From Sacculina carcini (lineage: Eukaryota > Arthropoda > Thecostraca > Sacculinidae): a stretch of 64,000 bases of DNA. Location of the stretch: positions 407,501-471,500 of the forward strand of contig OU696591.1 in the NCBI GenBank assembly GCA_916048095.2. Direction: 5' to 3'. The notes beneath the pieces are model-generated. The model saw nothing but the letters and a program-made list of their open reading frames with translations. It was not told where the DNA came from and searched no databases. Position numbers and translations under genes: made by a program. Below, one piece after another: positions 31,261 through 43,288 of this stretch (position 1 is its first letter; each line of letters opens with the position of its first letter).

Positions 31261-34200
31261 ATGGATGACTCGGCAGGCATCTTATCGGTGAGAATTTACT
31301 CAGTTCTACTCAGTTACTCACTAGTTATGTAAACAGTTCTTGATCTGTTTTGTGTTGTTTTTTTATGTATTCGTTTCTTTTGCCTCATTCAAATTTTGGT
31401 GTTTCAGTTAGTTTTTTTGCTTTTATTGATAGTGTTCATTCTGCTCGTTGTTCTACTCAGCGAAGCGACAATTGTATTAGTGTCGAGTGTAACAATGGGA
31501 TTCCTGTATGTATTAACAATACACAGTGGTGTCACCAATATCAGTGGTGACATTTCTGTCGATTTTCGTATCATTATCTGTGTATTGATTATCAATGTCT
31601 TGTCTTGTTATATATTGCCACGATATGTAGGTTTCACTCGTGATATAGTTTTTTGACTATGTATTTGTGTGTGTGTGTGGTGATGTATTCTTGTCAGACG
31701 CTGAGTTTCCTGTGCATTGACGGTGCATCTCCCGACGAGCTGAGCGTGCTGCAGCGTATTCAACGGCCAGATTATTCTCGCGTGCAGCTGCCGCCGGGAG
31801 TATGTTGTGACAAGCAAGTTCCTGTTGCTCCGTCGTCCTCACCATCAGAAACAGCAGAAACACTGGACTCGCCGTCGGTCGCGGCCGATGCGTCCATGTT
31901 GTGTGGCCAGCATCCGGCCGTCTCGTGCCGCCTGCCGCCCGAGGGCATTGAGATGTGTGACGACACGTGCTCAATTGCCGGGGGCTACGGTGCCGCACCC
32001 GCCGCTGCTGTTACTCACGTGTACGCCGGCGCAGGAGCAGGCGGTTATGTCCTGCCGTCCGCCAGTTGTGATCAACTGAGTGCTGCTCACTCGACACCGT
32101 CCGGCCCGACTGGCGGCGCTGGCGTGATGAATCATGCGTCCAGCTGTAATGCGGGCTATCCAATGGCCCCCATGTGTTTCGCTCCGTTCCGCATGTACTT
32201 GATGAACTACGGTGCTTCCAGCGCCGGCTTTCCCGCCAATATGCCGGACCCGATGTATCCGCACGTTTGTGCGCCGCAGTTTGCGTGTTCGCACCCGCCA
32301 CCGCCCTGCGCTCCGCTGACCGATGGCTCGCCAATCAATGCGTCCAGCTCGCAGGTGATGTTCGAGGCGGAACATCAGTCCCGACGACGTCAGCGCAAGA
32401 TGGAGCCACAGTCAGGCAAAATGACTGCTCAAATGGCCACCGGGTCTCCACTGGTCACCTACAACTGTCCTCCTTCTCCCGCATATCCTCCTGTCATCAC
32501 TCCATTCGCTCATCATCAACCTTGTCTTCCCCACCATCCACCTCCTCTACCATCCACCTATCTTCCAGACTCCCTCCATTCTCCTCTGCCACAACAACAA
32601 CAACAACATTCACCAGTTTCCGGCCAGCACATGTACACCTCGTTCCCTCCCCCGCTCTTCTCTCCCGCCATGCGACCTCCCGCCTTCCTGCATCCTCCGC
32701 CAATGTCGCCGTACTCGCTGCCCCAGCAGTCGCCAACCGACTGGACCCGAGACGCCGCCCACCAGCCCTATGGTCAAGACTCGCCCCAGTCATGTCGCTC
32801 CGACAACTGCTCTCCCTCGGCTCTTTCACTCGCTCACTCTGCCGACCAGGCTGACATTCCGACCACTGCTGCTCCTGCCAGCGATGATAATGCTGATAAC
32901 GAGGACGTGGTCGAGCAGTACACCGAGTCCGAGCGTCTTCCATCTGATCAACGTTATGATGATGACACGCAAGAGGAGCCGGGACAGCAGTTGCAATTTG
33001 GGTTTGGCGTGCCGGTGTTGCGGTCGTCGGGACACAATTCTGCCGTGCAAATCATGTCCTCGACGCAGTTGCCCGCTCACAGTACAGCTCGCGCCTCTCT
33101 GCCGCCCGTCTCCTCCTCGACGGCGAGTGTTGAGTCCGACGCTCGTGAGGATAACGGAGCCGACGGAGCGGCGTGTCAGTCGCGACAGCAGCTCAGTAAT
33201 ATCGGTGACAGTTTTGCCAGTCAGTTTCACACAACAGCACAGTCTGGTGGTCGTAACACTGTCACCACAGCATGCACTGACGCACCGCTCAGTCACACAC
33301 AGGCGATCACCACCACCACCAGCACTGCTGCTCCTCGTCGCCACGACTCACACTCCGATCACACAGTTATCGTCAACGGAGAATTTCCCGGACTGGGCGA
33401 GCACGCAGCCGCCGCCGCACCTTCTCCTGCAGTCACCACCGCCGCCACAACACGCTCATCTTCACCCGTGCGTCCAGTGCGTGCCTGGGCCAGTCTGCTG
33501 CGACCTGCCACTGTCGCTGCGTCGTGTTCGTCTAGCAGCGCCGCAACTGTCTCTACCAACACAGCCAGTTCCAGTGGCATGGCGACAGCGACCGTTCTAT
33601 CTTCATGTCAGCAGCAGAAAGCGAGTACTAGCAAGCACGTGGACGATCGTCTAGCAGCCCTGGCCGCACTGCTCGCCTCGCACCAGCTCGATATGAAGCC
33701 GGCCCCACTGCAGCCACGCGGTCTCACCAACAAGTCCAACTGGTGCTACGTGAACGCCACACTGCAGGCGCTGCTTCACTGCGCGCCTTTCTACCGCCTG
33801 CTCAAGCAACTGCCTCCGCCCGCCATTGTGCCACTACGCACGAGTTCTGCCGCAGACACGCCTCGCACGCCCATCACCGACGCTCTGTTGCGACTGGTGG
33901 CCGAGTTTCCCCTGCTCACTGAGCCCCGGCCGAGCGTGCCGCGGCGAGAACGTGCGCTGCTGCGAGATGTGGCCGTGTCGCCGGCCGTACAGCCCGACTA
34001 CGTGTACGCCGTGCTCACCGACGTCGGGGGGGACGCATTTCGCGTGGCCGGCAGACAGGAGGATGCCGAGGAGTTTCTCACGTGTCTGCTGAGCGGCCTG
34101 CACGACGAGATGGCGCTGCTGGCCGCCACGTGCTGCAACGGCACCGCTCGAGACCAACAACAAGAAGAAGAGGAGCAGCAGGAGGAGCAAGAGGAAGATG

Positions 34201-35499
34201 ATGACGAGGACCAATGGCGCACGATAGTGGGACGGCAGCGTGATGGACAGCTAACACGATCGGCCGCACTCAAACCCACTCCTATCAGCGTCATATTCGC
34301 AGGTCAATTGCGTCGTTCACTTCACCGCGCCGGCTCCAAGGCGACGGCCAGTGTGCAGTCGTTCTTCAGTCTGCAGCTGGACATTCAGCACGAGCGCGTG
34401 TCCAGCGTGCAGGACGCACTGCACGCGCTCACGAGTCGCGAGGCGGTCGACGGCGTGACTTGTCCAGTGTCAGGACAGCCAGTTCCCGCCAGTCAGCAGG
34501 CGGCACTGGAACAACTGCCTCCCACACTCATACTGCATCTCAAGCGGTTTGTATTCGACCTGGCCGCTACATCAGATGCCGTGCAAAAACTGCACAAACC
34601 CATCAACTTCCCGGTCGACCTGGAACTTGACAAAGGTCTGTTTCACGCACTCACTGGCCAACTCATTCTATTACTAACTCACTAAATCATTCAGGCACAT
34701 GAACGCACATGCACACACATTCATAAACACGCGTGCAGTTGCAATTCGTTGTACTCCGTGGTGTAGCACACCCGCCTCACAAGTGAGAGGTCCGTGGTTC
34801 AAAACCCGGCGGAGGAGAATTTCATTGGGCGAATTCTACAATCCAACAGCCCCTGTCCACCCAGCAGTAAATGGTACCAGATATCAGTCATGTGTTGTGT
34901 CATGCATTCTGGGGAGGTGGTCCTCTCTAATACGTCTTACGTCCTTGTGGCGCCATAGCGTGGAGAGGGTTGGCTCTGCGGTGGCAGCGAGCTGCACGGG
35001 GCACATCTGTGTGTTCATAAGCTTCGACTTCTTCCCGTGTAGCAGCTGCCACTTGAGGCATTTAACCTTTGACCAGTTGTTCATTCATTTGTTGTGTGTG
35101 TGTCCTGGTGATGCAGACTGGTTGTCGCCGACACTGCGTAGTGGTCGTCATGGTGTAATAAGTGGAGGAGGGGGAGGACTGCGGTACCGCTTGTTCGCCG
35201 TGGTGTGTCACGACGGACGGCACTCGAGCAAGGGCCACTACATCTGTCACGCCTTCCATCCAGCACACCGCCAGTGGCTGCGCTATGATGATTGTTGTGT
35301 TTCAGCGCTGAGTGAGAACGCTGTGCTGCGTCCTGACCCGCCTCTCGTGCCATATATTCTCTTCTATCAACGACGTACTGCCACAACTCCCCCTCATCAT
35401 CCCCACAACCCGTCCCCCCACCAGCGACAACATCACTCGTTGAGAACTCACACAGGCAACAAACACAGGCGTCGCTCCTCACAACACGTGCCCGCCTAG
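31261..35499 (+). CDS. USP10: Ubiquitin carboxyl-terminal hydrolase 10
   Basis: Exons 31261-31287, 31698-34635 and 35117-35499 join in phase to 1,115 residues. The catalytic domain follows human USP10 block by block: GLTNKSNWCYVNATLQAL (Cys box, nucleophile about residue 692), AGRQEDAEEFL, TPISVIFAGQLRRS, SFFSLQLDIQHERVSSVQDA, LILHLKRFVFD, GHYICHAF (His about 1029) and WLRYDD. All triad residues are present, so it should be an active cytoplasmic deubiquitinase. The 690-residue N-terminal half is a Pro/Ser/His/Gln-rich disordered region. Near its start, ASPDEL matches SPDEF of vertebrate USP10, but the preceding FGDF, the G3BP-binding motif, reads as CIDGA. The first exon, only nine codons, is inferred from a good Met and the donor TCG-GTGAGA. 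An acidic insert, EEEEQQEEQEEDDDED, follows DEMALL. Confidence 0.93.
34749..35069 (+). mobile_element. tRNA-derived SINE, full-length copy (USP10 intron 2)
   Basis: The head TCCGTGGTGTAGCACACCCG has an A-box layout, and GGTTCAAAACCC is a B box 35 bp later, as in a pol III promoter of tRNA origin. A body shared with 26428 and 38614 follows, ending TTTAACCTTTGACC. Confidence 0.88.
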
Positions 35500-35515
35500 T
35501 ACCGATCTGTATCAG

Positions 35516-35885
35516 TGTGTGTGTGTGTGTGTGTGTCAGTGTTAGTGCCAGTGTTAGTGTCAGTGTGCATGCGTGTTAGTGTCAGTGTCAGTGTGCATGC
35601 GTGTCAGTGTGTGTGTGTGTGAGTGTCAGTGTTAGTGTGCATGCGTGAGTGTCAGTGTTAGTGTGTATGCGTGAGTGTTAGTGTCAGTGTGTATGCGTGA
35701 GTGTCAGTGTTAGTGTGTATGCGTGAGTGTTAGTGTCAGTGTGTATGCGTGTCAGTGTCAGTGTGCATGCGTGTCAGTGTGTGTGTGTGAGTGTCAGTGT
35801 TAGTGTGCATGCGTGCCAGTGTGTGTGTGTCAGTGTTAGTGTGTATGCGTGTCAGTGTGTATGCGTGTCAGTGTCAGTATGTTGG
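35516..35885 (+). repeat. TG array with GTGTATGCGTGAGTGTCAGT units (USP10 3' UTR region)
   Basis: Begins 17 bp after the USP10 stop. Units of about 26 bp repeat with TGTGCATGCGTG variants. Confidence 0.92.
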
Positions 35886-36757
35886 CACATGAGATCAGTG
35901 TGTGTGTGAAACAGGGTTGTTGTTGTTGTTGTTGTGAGAGTGCAGTGTGTTGGTGCGTGTTAACAGTGATGTTAAACAGTAACTACACGCGCTCACTGGT
36001 GCTGCATGTCGTGCATGTGTGTGTGTGTCAGTATCATTATACACTGTGCTGCCGTACTCTCGCTATCTCCATATCTCACACTCTTTCTTCTGTGAAAACC
36101 GTTCATAATTAAGTGTTGGTTGATTGTCACGATGGTGGTAGCCCAATGTGTGTGTGTGTGTGTCTTGTATGTGTGTGTGTGTGTGTCTTGTATGTATCTT
36201 GTGTCTTGTATCTGTGTGTGTTGAATAATCTATTGATCATGAGTGTTTAGCGGTCGTGTATTGTTTTGCCATCCCTGTTTGTGTGTATTTATGTGTGTGT
36301 GTGTGTGTCAGTACGAGTGACCATTTGTGCCTCTGTGTGTGTTAGTATGTGTGTGTCTGCATGTGTGTGTGTGTCGGTGTATATAGTGTTAACGACAGGT
36401 CGGGTTAATGTTGTTGTTGTGGATGTTAGCTTGTGTGTGTGTTGTGGGGCTTGTTGGCTTGTCGCTTCTCTGTTGAGTCACGTATGTCTTCATCGTGCGT
36501 CTTCATGGCTTATCAATTTTGTATTTCACATTTTCAGGGGTGTATGCAGAGATGACGGAAACAAAAGGTGCGTTTTTTGTAATTTTACTTTTAATTGTCA
36601 ACTAAATATCTATGCCTGGCCGTTTGTCAGTATATTGTCCGTGCGTGGTGTTCATTTTCTCTCAACATGGGTGACATTGTTTTGCGTGCCTGTGCATATG
36701 CAAACTGTGTGTATGTGTGTGTGTGTGTGTGTGCTTGCGTGGTAGTCACAAATAGAC
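35886..36757 (+). other. Probable USP10 3' UTR / flank
   Basis: Short TG runs and unique sequence. Open frames here are TG-driven and show no domain. Confidence 0.4.
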
Positions 36758-36763
36758 AATAAA
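36758..36763 (+). terminator. Possible USP10 polyadenylation signal
   Basis: AATAAA, the first clear hexamer on the plus strand after the USP10 stop, 1.26 kb downstream. Confidence 0.35.
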
Positions 36764-36861
36764 TTAACTATTGCAGTATTCTGATTGAGTATGGTCACTC
36801 GGTGAAGTCACACACGAGTGCAAGTGACTCACGGCGTGATGTCAGCATATAGTGGTAGTTA

Positions 36862-37507
36862 TCAGTCACTATTGTACCAGTCCTGTACATATTGAGTAAT
36901 CAGTCACTATTGTACCAGTCCTGTACACATTCAGTAATCAGTCACTAGTGTACCAGTCCTGTACATATTGAGTAATCAGTCACTAGTGTACCAGTTCTGT
37001 ACACATTGAGTAATCAGTCACTATTGTACCAGTCCTGTACATAATCAGTAATCAGTCACTATTGTGCCAGTCCTGTACATATTGAGTAATCAGTCACTAG
37101 TGTACCAGTTCTGTACACATTGAGTAATCAGTCACTATTGTACCAATCCTGTACACATTCAGTAATCAGTCACTAGTGTACCAGTCCTGTACATATTGAG
37201 TAATCAGTCACTAGTGTACCAGTTCTGTACACATTGAGTAATCAGTCACTATTGTACCAGTCCTGTACATAATCAGTAATCAGTCACTATTGTGCCAGTC
37301 CTGTACATATTGAGTAATCAGTCACTAGTGTACCAGTTCTGTACACATTGAGTAATCAGTCACTATTGTACCAGTCCTGTACACATTCAGTAATCAGTCA
37401 ATGTTGTACCAGTCCTGTATACATCGAGTAATCAGTCACTAGTGTACCAGTTCTGTACACATTGAGTAATCAGTCACTCGTGTACCAGTCCTGTACATAA
37501 TCAGTAG
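36862..37507 (+). repeat. 38-bp minisatellite, 17 units, with six-unit higher-order repeat
   Basis: Unit TCAGTCACTATTGTACCAGT then CCTGTACATATTGAGTAA. Marker variants (AGTG/ATTG, GTTC/GTCC, ATATTGAG/ACATTCAG/ATAATCAG) run in the same order in units 2-7 and 8-13, with one base difference, showing duplication of a 228-bp block. Confidence 0.97.
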
Positions 37508-38613
37508 TCAAGCAGTTTGGTAGTTTATCGAGGACCAGTTATTTGTCAAAATCGCTGGGCTGCTCAATATGTAGGATGAACACTAGGGGAGATGTTCGAA
37601 ACAAGCGTTCCTGGATAGTGTGTGTATGCGTCCAGTTATGAAGTTGAGCTCTGAATTATTGTGCTTGTTCAACAAGTTGCTACAAATCTGGTATAGAAAC
37701 AACATTGACAAAATGCAAAAGTAAGTTAGTTCTAACACGTTCTCGCGCGCAAATATTGAAGCTGTGTCATTGCATCTGTTTGGGGCGTATAAAAATCATA
37801 TAAATCATCATCATCATCATCATAAATCAAAATCAGCATATCATCTACAGCACGATTCCTGGCAAGTACAACAAGAACACAGATGCATTGTGTGTCGCCC
37901 AGATGCCTGTGTCAGAGCGAGCGGTTTAAAAAGGCTCCACTCAGCTTCGACGATAATTAGTGAGCGAGAGGTACGCGTGCCAGGCACGTTGTGTCGCTAA
38001 CACGCGGGCCAGCAACCCCGCTGTGCTCTTCAAGAAACACGTGGTCGAAAACAAGCACTTATTGAACAATGGCCACGGTGTGCGTGTGTGTGTGTAGCGA
38101 TGAGTGTGAGAGTAGAGGGAATGTGTTGGCATGAGGATCATCTTGGGGCCCAGGAGGAGGTGCAGACGCAACCCTGTTCTGCTTGTTGTTTGTGACCCAG
38201 TTCTGGTGTGATGTATATTCATTAGCGTCAACTGGTCTCCCGCTGCAAATGTTCCCCAAATGTAGTCAAGCCTTTGTGTCTGTGTGTCATGTGTGATTTT
38301 TAACCAGTTTGTTTGGGGCAAGTCATCTCGACGCTTGGCAGATATTTACTCTCGTATTCATGCATTTCTGCTCCGCGTGGCAATGTTCGATTCACAGCAA
38401 TATACAGGGAGGGCGGAGTACGAAGAAGTCAATAATGATAACATGGTAATCTGGAAATCAGGTGCAAGAACTTTTAGGCTGAACTCATTCTAGTAACTAA
38501 CTGCTCTAAGCTATACGTTGTTATATGCACATTCATGTTACACGTATACAGTTGGCCTTCTAAACTTGACGACATCGAGAAAGAATTCTTCTAGCTGGAG
38601 GTGAGCTTGTCCG
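37508..38613 (+). other. Intergenic DNA, nothing recognised
   Basis: Unique sequence with a short (CAT)n at about 37806-37823. No gene, RNA or repeat copy identified. Confidence 0.45.
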
Positions 38614-38935
38614 TTAAAGGTTAAAGGCTCAAGTGGCAGCTGCTACACGGGAAGAAGCCGAAGCTTATGAACACACACAGATGTGTCCCGTGCAGCTCAC
38701 TGCCACCGCAGAACCGACCCTCTCCACGCTATGACGCCACAAGGACGTAAGACGTATTAGAGAGGACCACCTCCCCAGAATGCATGACACAAAACATGAC
38801 TGATATCTGGTACCATCATTTATTGCTGGGTGGACAGGGACTGTTGGATTATAGAATTCGCCCAATGAAATTCTCCGCTGGGCTACGAAGCACGGACCTT
38901 GTGAGGCGGGTGTGCTACCACTACACCACGGAGTC
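38614..38935 (-). mobile_element. tRNA-derived SINE, full-length minus-strand copy
   Basis: The reverse complement starts with TCCGTGGTGTAGTGGTAGCA (A box) and runs through the same body and 3' end as 34749-35069. The B box reads GTGCTTCGTAGCCC, more eroded than in the other full copy. Confidence 0.88.
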
Positions 38936-39958
38936 CAGGTGAGATTTGCAGGTGTGCTGTATGAAGGGGGACCGATAGATTATCCGCCATCTGGAAGGTT
39001 AGGCTATTCCTGGGTGTAAATTATTTATATTATCTTACTTACGCCTTTGATGGGTTTTTGATCGGGACCAAGAAAGTATCGCTCTATTTGCAGGGTCGAC
39101 TGTTTGTGTATATTTTGTTATGTTCACTTATGCAATACACAGAATCAATTGAGTTTCCATCGAAAATGCAATTTTCTGGCACCTGAGCTGATCGCGATCA
39201 CCACTACCAGACTGAGTCAATAACAATGAGATTATTGTCGCTTGCTAGCGAGAATCAGCTTGTATAACACGTGACAATTACCTCTCTGCTCCTCCCGCCC
39301 ACAATTTCCTGGATCAGCTTCTGATGGCCGTGTGTGTGTGTGTGTGTGTGTCGTGGGAGGCAGCGAGATACTCAAAGTCATCATTACACACACACACACG
39401 CTGGTTGAAGAAGCTCAGTTTCAGCTCGCGATCATCAAACACATACACTCACACTCACACACGCGCATACACACACACCGTGTTTTACACGAGAACAGGC
39501 GGATAACAAGAGCACACACTCACACAACGCCTTCGGGAAGAGTAAGACGCGACGATCAGGGTGGAGGAGCTAGAGAGAGAATGGGAGGAGAACAATATGA
39601 ATTAGTCCGAGTGTCTCAGATTTTCCCAGCCATTACACCTGTGTGTCAGTGTGAGTGTGTGTCAGTTTGTGTGTGTGTGTGTGTGTCAGTGTGTGAGAGC
39701 GACAATCAGTAAGTTGGTGAGATACATGGTGAGCCAACGGACCAGAAGCACACACACACACAGACAGACAGACACACACACACACAGACAGACAGACAGA
39801 CAGTGGTGCTAGTGGTCACCGGAAGTCGTCACTGTCAATTGACCTGTCCAATCTTGTGCTGCTGAGATCGGTGGTGTTCGAGCTGCTGATGGTACCAGGG
39901 AGGATGAGGTGTATGTCACTGCCTACCCGCCCCGACCTGCACACCAGTATCAACCAAC
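38936..39958 (+). other. Intergenic DNA with short CA/TG runs
   Basis: TG at 39331-39350, CA/CAGA runs at 39750-39800. Nothing else recognised. Confidence 0.45.
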
Positions 39959-39961
39959 ACC

Positions 39962-40276
39962 GTGGACGCAGATCCTGGAGGTGTGGGAGTATATGTACCC
40001 CACGACAAATTGACTGGCGATTAATATGTAAATACTCCTATACCCGCCGGGAATTCCGCTCAATTCGGTTTATTGCGTATTTTGTCATCAAAATCAGCAT
40101 AGTAAAAAGTAACAATACTCAAGTGTGTATGAAATATACTTTTCATTGAGGTATGTGTGTTGTAATTGAATAGGCCGAAAATGTTTGAGTGTCTCATGCA
40201 ATTGACCAACTGAGTCAACTATGAACACTGATGCATGATGGCTGTCATCCCCCGAGCCTCGACACAAATCTACATC
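39962..40276 (+). mobile_element. Dispersed repeat, GTGGACG family copy 1
   Basis: Homologous along its length to 55824-56186: GGACGCAGATCCTGG at the left, GTCATCAAAATCAGCATAG in the middle, GATGGCTGTCATCCCCCGAG near the right. The right terminus is not preserved. Confidence 0.7.
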
Positions 40277-40381
40277 CCTGCCAACAACACTACCAACCAT
40301 GTGTGTGTGTGTTAATGCTATATTGTGATAGTTTGAACTAGCTGTAATAACACAAATATTATTAATATCCACAGTGCTGGG

Positions 40382-40620
40382 CAGTGGCGGCGCCAGGATT
40401 TTTCCGATGAGGGCTAAGGAAAAAGTTGATGGGCTTGGTGAAGCATGAAGAGCTACACTCGAACGCTGACTACATAATATTATAATAAGGGACTGGGGCA
40501 CACTGATTCAGTCCTCAAACTTGAACCATAATTACAGGACTTCATTTACAGTGGCAAGCTATTTTGATGTTCATGATTATTATTTTGGGGGGGATGAAGC
40601 CCCCTTTGGCGCTGCCACTG
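40382..40620 (+). mobile_element. hAT-type MITE, family B, with 8-bp target duplication
   Basis: Ends CAGTGGCGGCGCCAGG and, inverted, CAGTGGCAGCGCCAAAG. Flanks GTGCTGGG (40374-40381) and GTGCTGAG (40621-40628) match at seven of eight bases. The interior matches 16040-16300. Confidence 0.88.
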
Positions 40621-40906
40621 GTGCTGAGATTGTGTTGTCACATCGACACAGTCAAGTATCTGGGAGATTGAAGAAGTGTGTCAACCGAGATGTACAACAG
40701 CTTTGTGAATTACCAGAATTCCAACAACGAGAGATTTTCAAGCCACAGAAACAATTCATAATAAAGATAATTTTCCTCTGATTTTCCATTTCTTAATGAG
40801 CCAACATTTCATTTTGACAACAGCGCTAAGAAATCCAATGCATTCGGTTGATCCGTCAAATAAAATGTCACAAATGCCTGCAGCGCAAATGAACGAATTT
40901 GCACTG

Positions 40907-40908
40907 AT

Positions 40909-40982
<74 letters not shown>

Positions 40983-41001
40983 ACACACACACACACACAC
41001 A
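40907..41001 (+). repeat. (CA)n microsatellite
   Basis: About 95 bp, almost pure CA. Confidence 0.97.
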
Positions 41002-41520
41002 TTCGCTCTCATGTCCGACCATTACTTCGGCACTTGTCGATTCCTCCATTCTCCACCAGTGAACGATTCCTCACAGATTACGAACCAGTATATTAGAGGA
41101 CAATTGGGGATCCCGTTCTCTAAATGCACCAGTAGCATTGAGGGGAGTCAATCTATATCTCAAGGGAAAATGCTGTTTGTTTCTAAGCACAGTGGCATGA
41201 ACAATTATCAATAGCTGGTGAAGAAGAGTATAAATCACACCATTGACAACTGGCTGTCACTATCGTGTCATTGCCGTGGGTGTGTATGTGTGTGTGTGTG
41301 TGTGAGCTAACCGAGTGGTTAATACCGTGAGAACCACGCTACCATACACACAAACATACATACATGCACACACACAGTCTACACTTGCACTGCGTGCAAT
41401 GCGGTCGGTTTTTGTGGCGCGCATTCGGCGTGGCATTTGCGGCGCACTTGATACAATTACGACGCGCCACACCGCTCACCAACGTCGCCGCTCCACTATG
41501 TGACTGGTTTTCTCAACCTC

Positions 41521-41521
41521 C

Positions 41522-41594
<73 letters not shown>

Positions 41595-41603
41595 TGTGTG
41601 CGC
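41521..41603 (+). repeat. (TG)n microsatellite
   Basis: About 80 bp of TG. An AG-rich run (GAGAGAGAGA) lies at 41734-41752. Confidence 0.97.
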
Positions 41604-42006
41604 TGAACCACACTTAAACGGGTGCTATCCTCCCACACTCCCACACACACACATATATATACGAGACACGCATTATTAGTGATTGAGCGAGCAAGCATAT
41701 GCACTAGACAGACAGACATACAGATGGAGAGACAGAGAGAGAGAGAGAGAGCGTGGGAGAGCAGCAACAGAAAGAGTAAGAGAGCAGAGACACACACAAG
41801 TATCAGCCGGGTTAATGCAATTTGGCATTGCAACGCTGATTAATGAATATACACACACACATACACACATGCTGAAAAAGGGAACATATAGTGATGGACG
41901 GGCAGTGTATCGGTGATATCGCTACTAACAGATACTAGAAAAGTCAGAACTGTAGCAGCCAGCTTGTCGTCAAATTGTCTACCAACTAACACGGTGTCAA
42001 CCACTT

Positions 42007-42007
<1 letters not shown>

Positions 42008-42068
<61 letters not shown>

Positions 42069-42070
42069 TA
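42008..42070 (+). repeat. (CA)n microsatellite
   Basis: About 60 bp of CA. Confidence 0.97.
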
Positions 42071-43066
42071 CACAGACATACAAACGCGGACATACATGGA
42101 TAGATAAGTTGGCAGGCAGAGTTAGGGAAGATAGCGTGTCTTAGTGAAGAGCATGGGTCAATATTTAATTGACGAATATACTCAATTACAGTAGATTATT
42201 TTTCAATTCCCCCCACATGATTTCACAGAAACATGAAAACATATCGTAGGATAAAAGTAATTATAAGATGGATATATATCATGACATCATAAGATGCAAC
42301 AACAACAACAACAACATATATTTAATATAGCGCACATATTTATACACAGACGCGAAAAAGACAACCGACAGGAACATCACAGCGAGCAGGGAGTAGGTGC
42401 AAATAGAAAAATGAAAACACGTTTGCAAACTAGAACATGCTAGATGGCCGTTGGCTATCAGATAGCTCAACCACCCTTGAAATGCTGTTCCTTTCCTGGT
42501 TTAACGAAAACATAATCTACATAACACAGCACTCACACCAAATATACAAGATCTCCTAAACTAACGATCTCAAGCTCAAAATAATAAATCAGTCATTTGT
42601 TATGAAATACCAGAGACATGGTATGAGTCTACAACGATGCTCCAGCCATGTGTGGGAAATTCCCCACTATCGAGGAATGTGGAGTTATCAGTCGGGAACT
42701 TAAAGGTCGGACAGAAAAACAATTATGTGTATGTGTTTTTATTATATTATAAAAACAGTATAACATTACATTATTGTGTGTGTGTGTTTTTAAGTACTCC
42801 TAGGAAGCATATAGAGCACGTACGCTTAGAGTACGCCTAAAAGCTTCTAGAAAAAAGGTATTGAACACACACAAACACAGACACACAGACAGACAGACAC
42901 TCATATGGACACACAGACAGACAGACACACAAACACACAGACACACAGGTGTGCGAGTACAACATGCACGTGTTAGAGGCAGTATGATGAGCTACTGCCG
43001 TCTGCGTCAATGCCTTCGCTGACGTCAATCACTGACACACAGACACACAGACAGACAGACACACAG
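42071..43066 (+). other. Intergenic AT-rich DNA, nothing recognised
   Basis: A short (AAC)n at 42297-42315. The stretch AACTTAAAGGTCGGACAGAA (about 42698) resembles AACTAAAGGTCGGATAGAAG at about 50680, hinting at another dispersed repeat. Confidence 0.4.
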
Positions 43067-43288
43067 CACTGGCGGAACCAGAGAGGGGACTCAGGGGGCT
43101 GAAGCCCCCAAAATGTTTCCATCAAATCCTCATAACCAAGAGATTCACTAAAAGAAGTTAAGAAAAAATATATTTCTGTAGAATTTGTTGATATAAGTAT
43201 GACCACAAAGACGTTGCATAATGATACATGACTGATTGTCCCCAAAATTAATGCAGCCCTCCTGAAATTGCACTCTGGATCCGCCACA
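43067..43288 (+). mobile_element. MITE with CACTGGCGGATCC-type ends, copy 3 (nearly complete)
   Basis: CACTGGCGGAACCAGAG at the left and CTCTGGATCCGCCA at the right are inverted repeats. Interior AACCAAGAGATTCACTAAAA matches copies 2 and 4. It is about 220 bp, non-coding, and sits inside a CAGA-rich tract. Confidence 0.8.

Noticed and set aside
32770-33654. 294-codon plus-strand frame and several minus-strand frames within USP10
   Set aside because: Shadows of the GC-rich USP10 exon; the frame with the catalytic blocks is unambiguous.
3300-37507. Arrays at 3300, 11186 and 36862 resembling CRISPR arrays
   Set aside because: The units are contiguous with no unique spacers and the DNA is animal; they are minisatellites.
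41364-41520. Zinc-finger-like reading (CVQCGRFLWRAF) near 41390
   Set aside because: Only the first cysteine pair fits; the histidine spacing and any neighbouring finger are missing.
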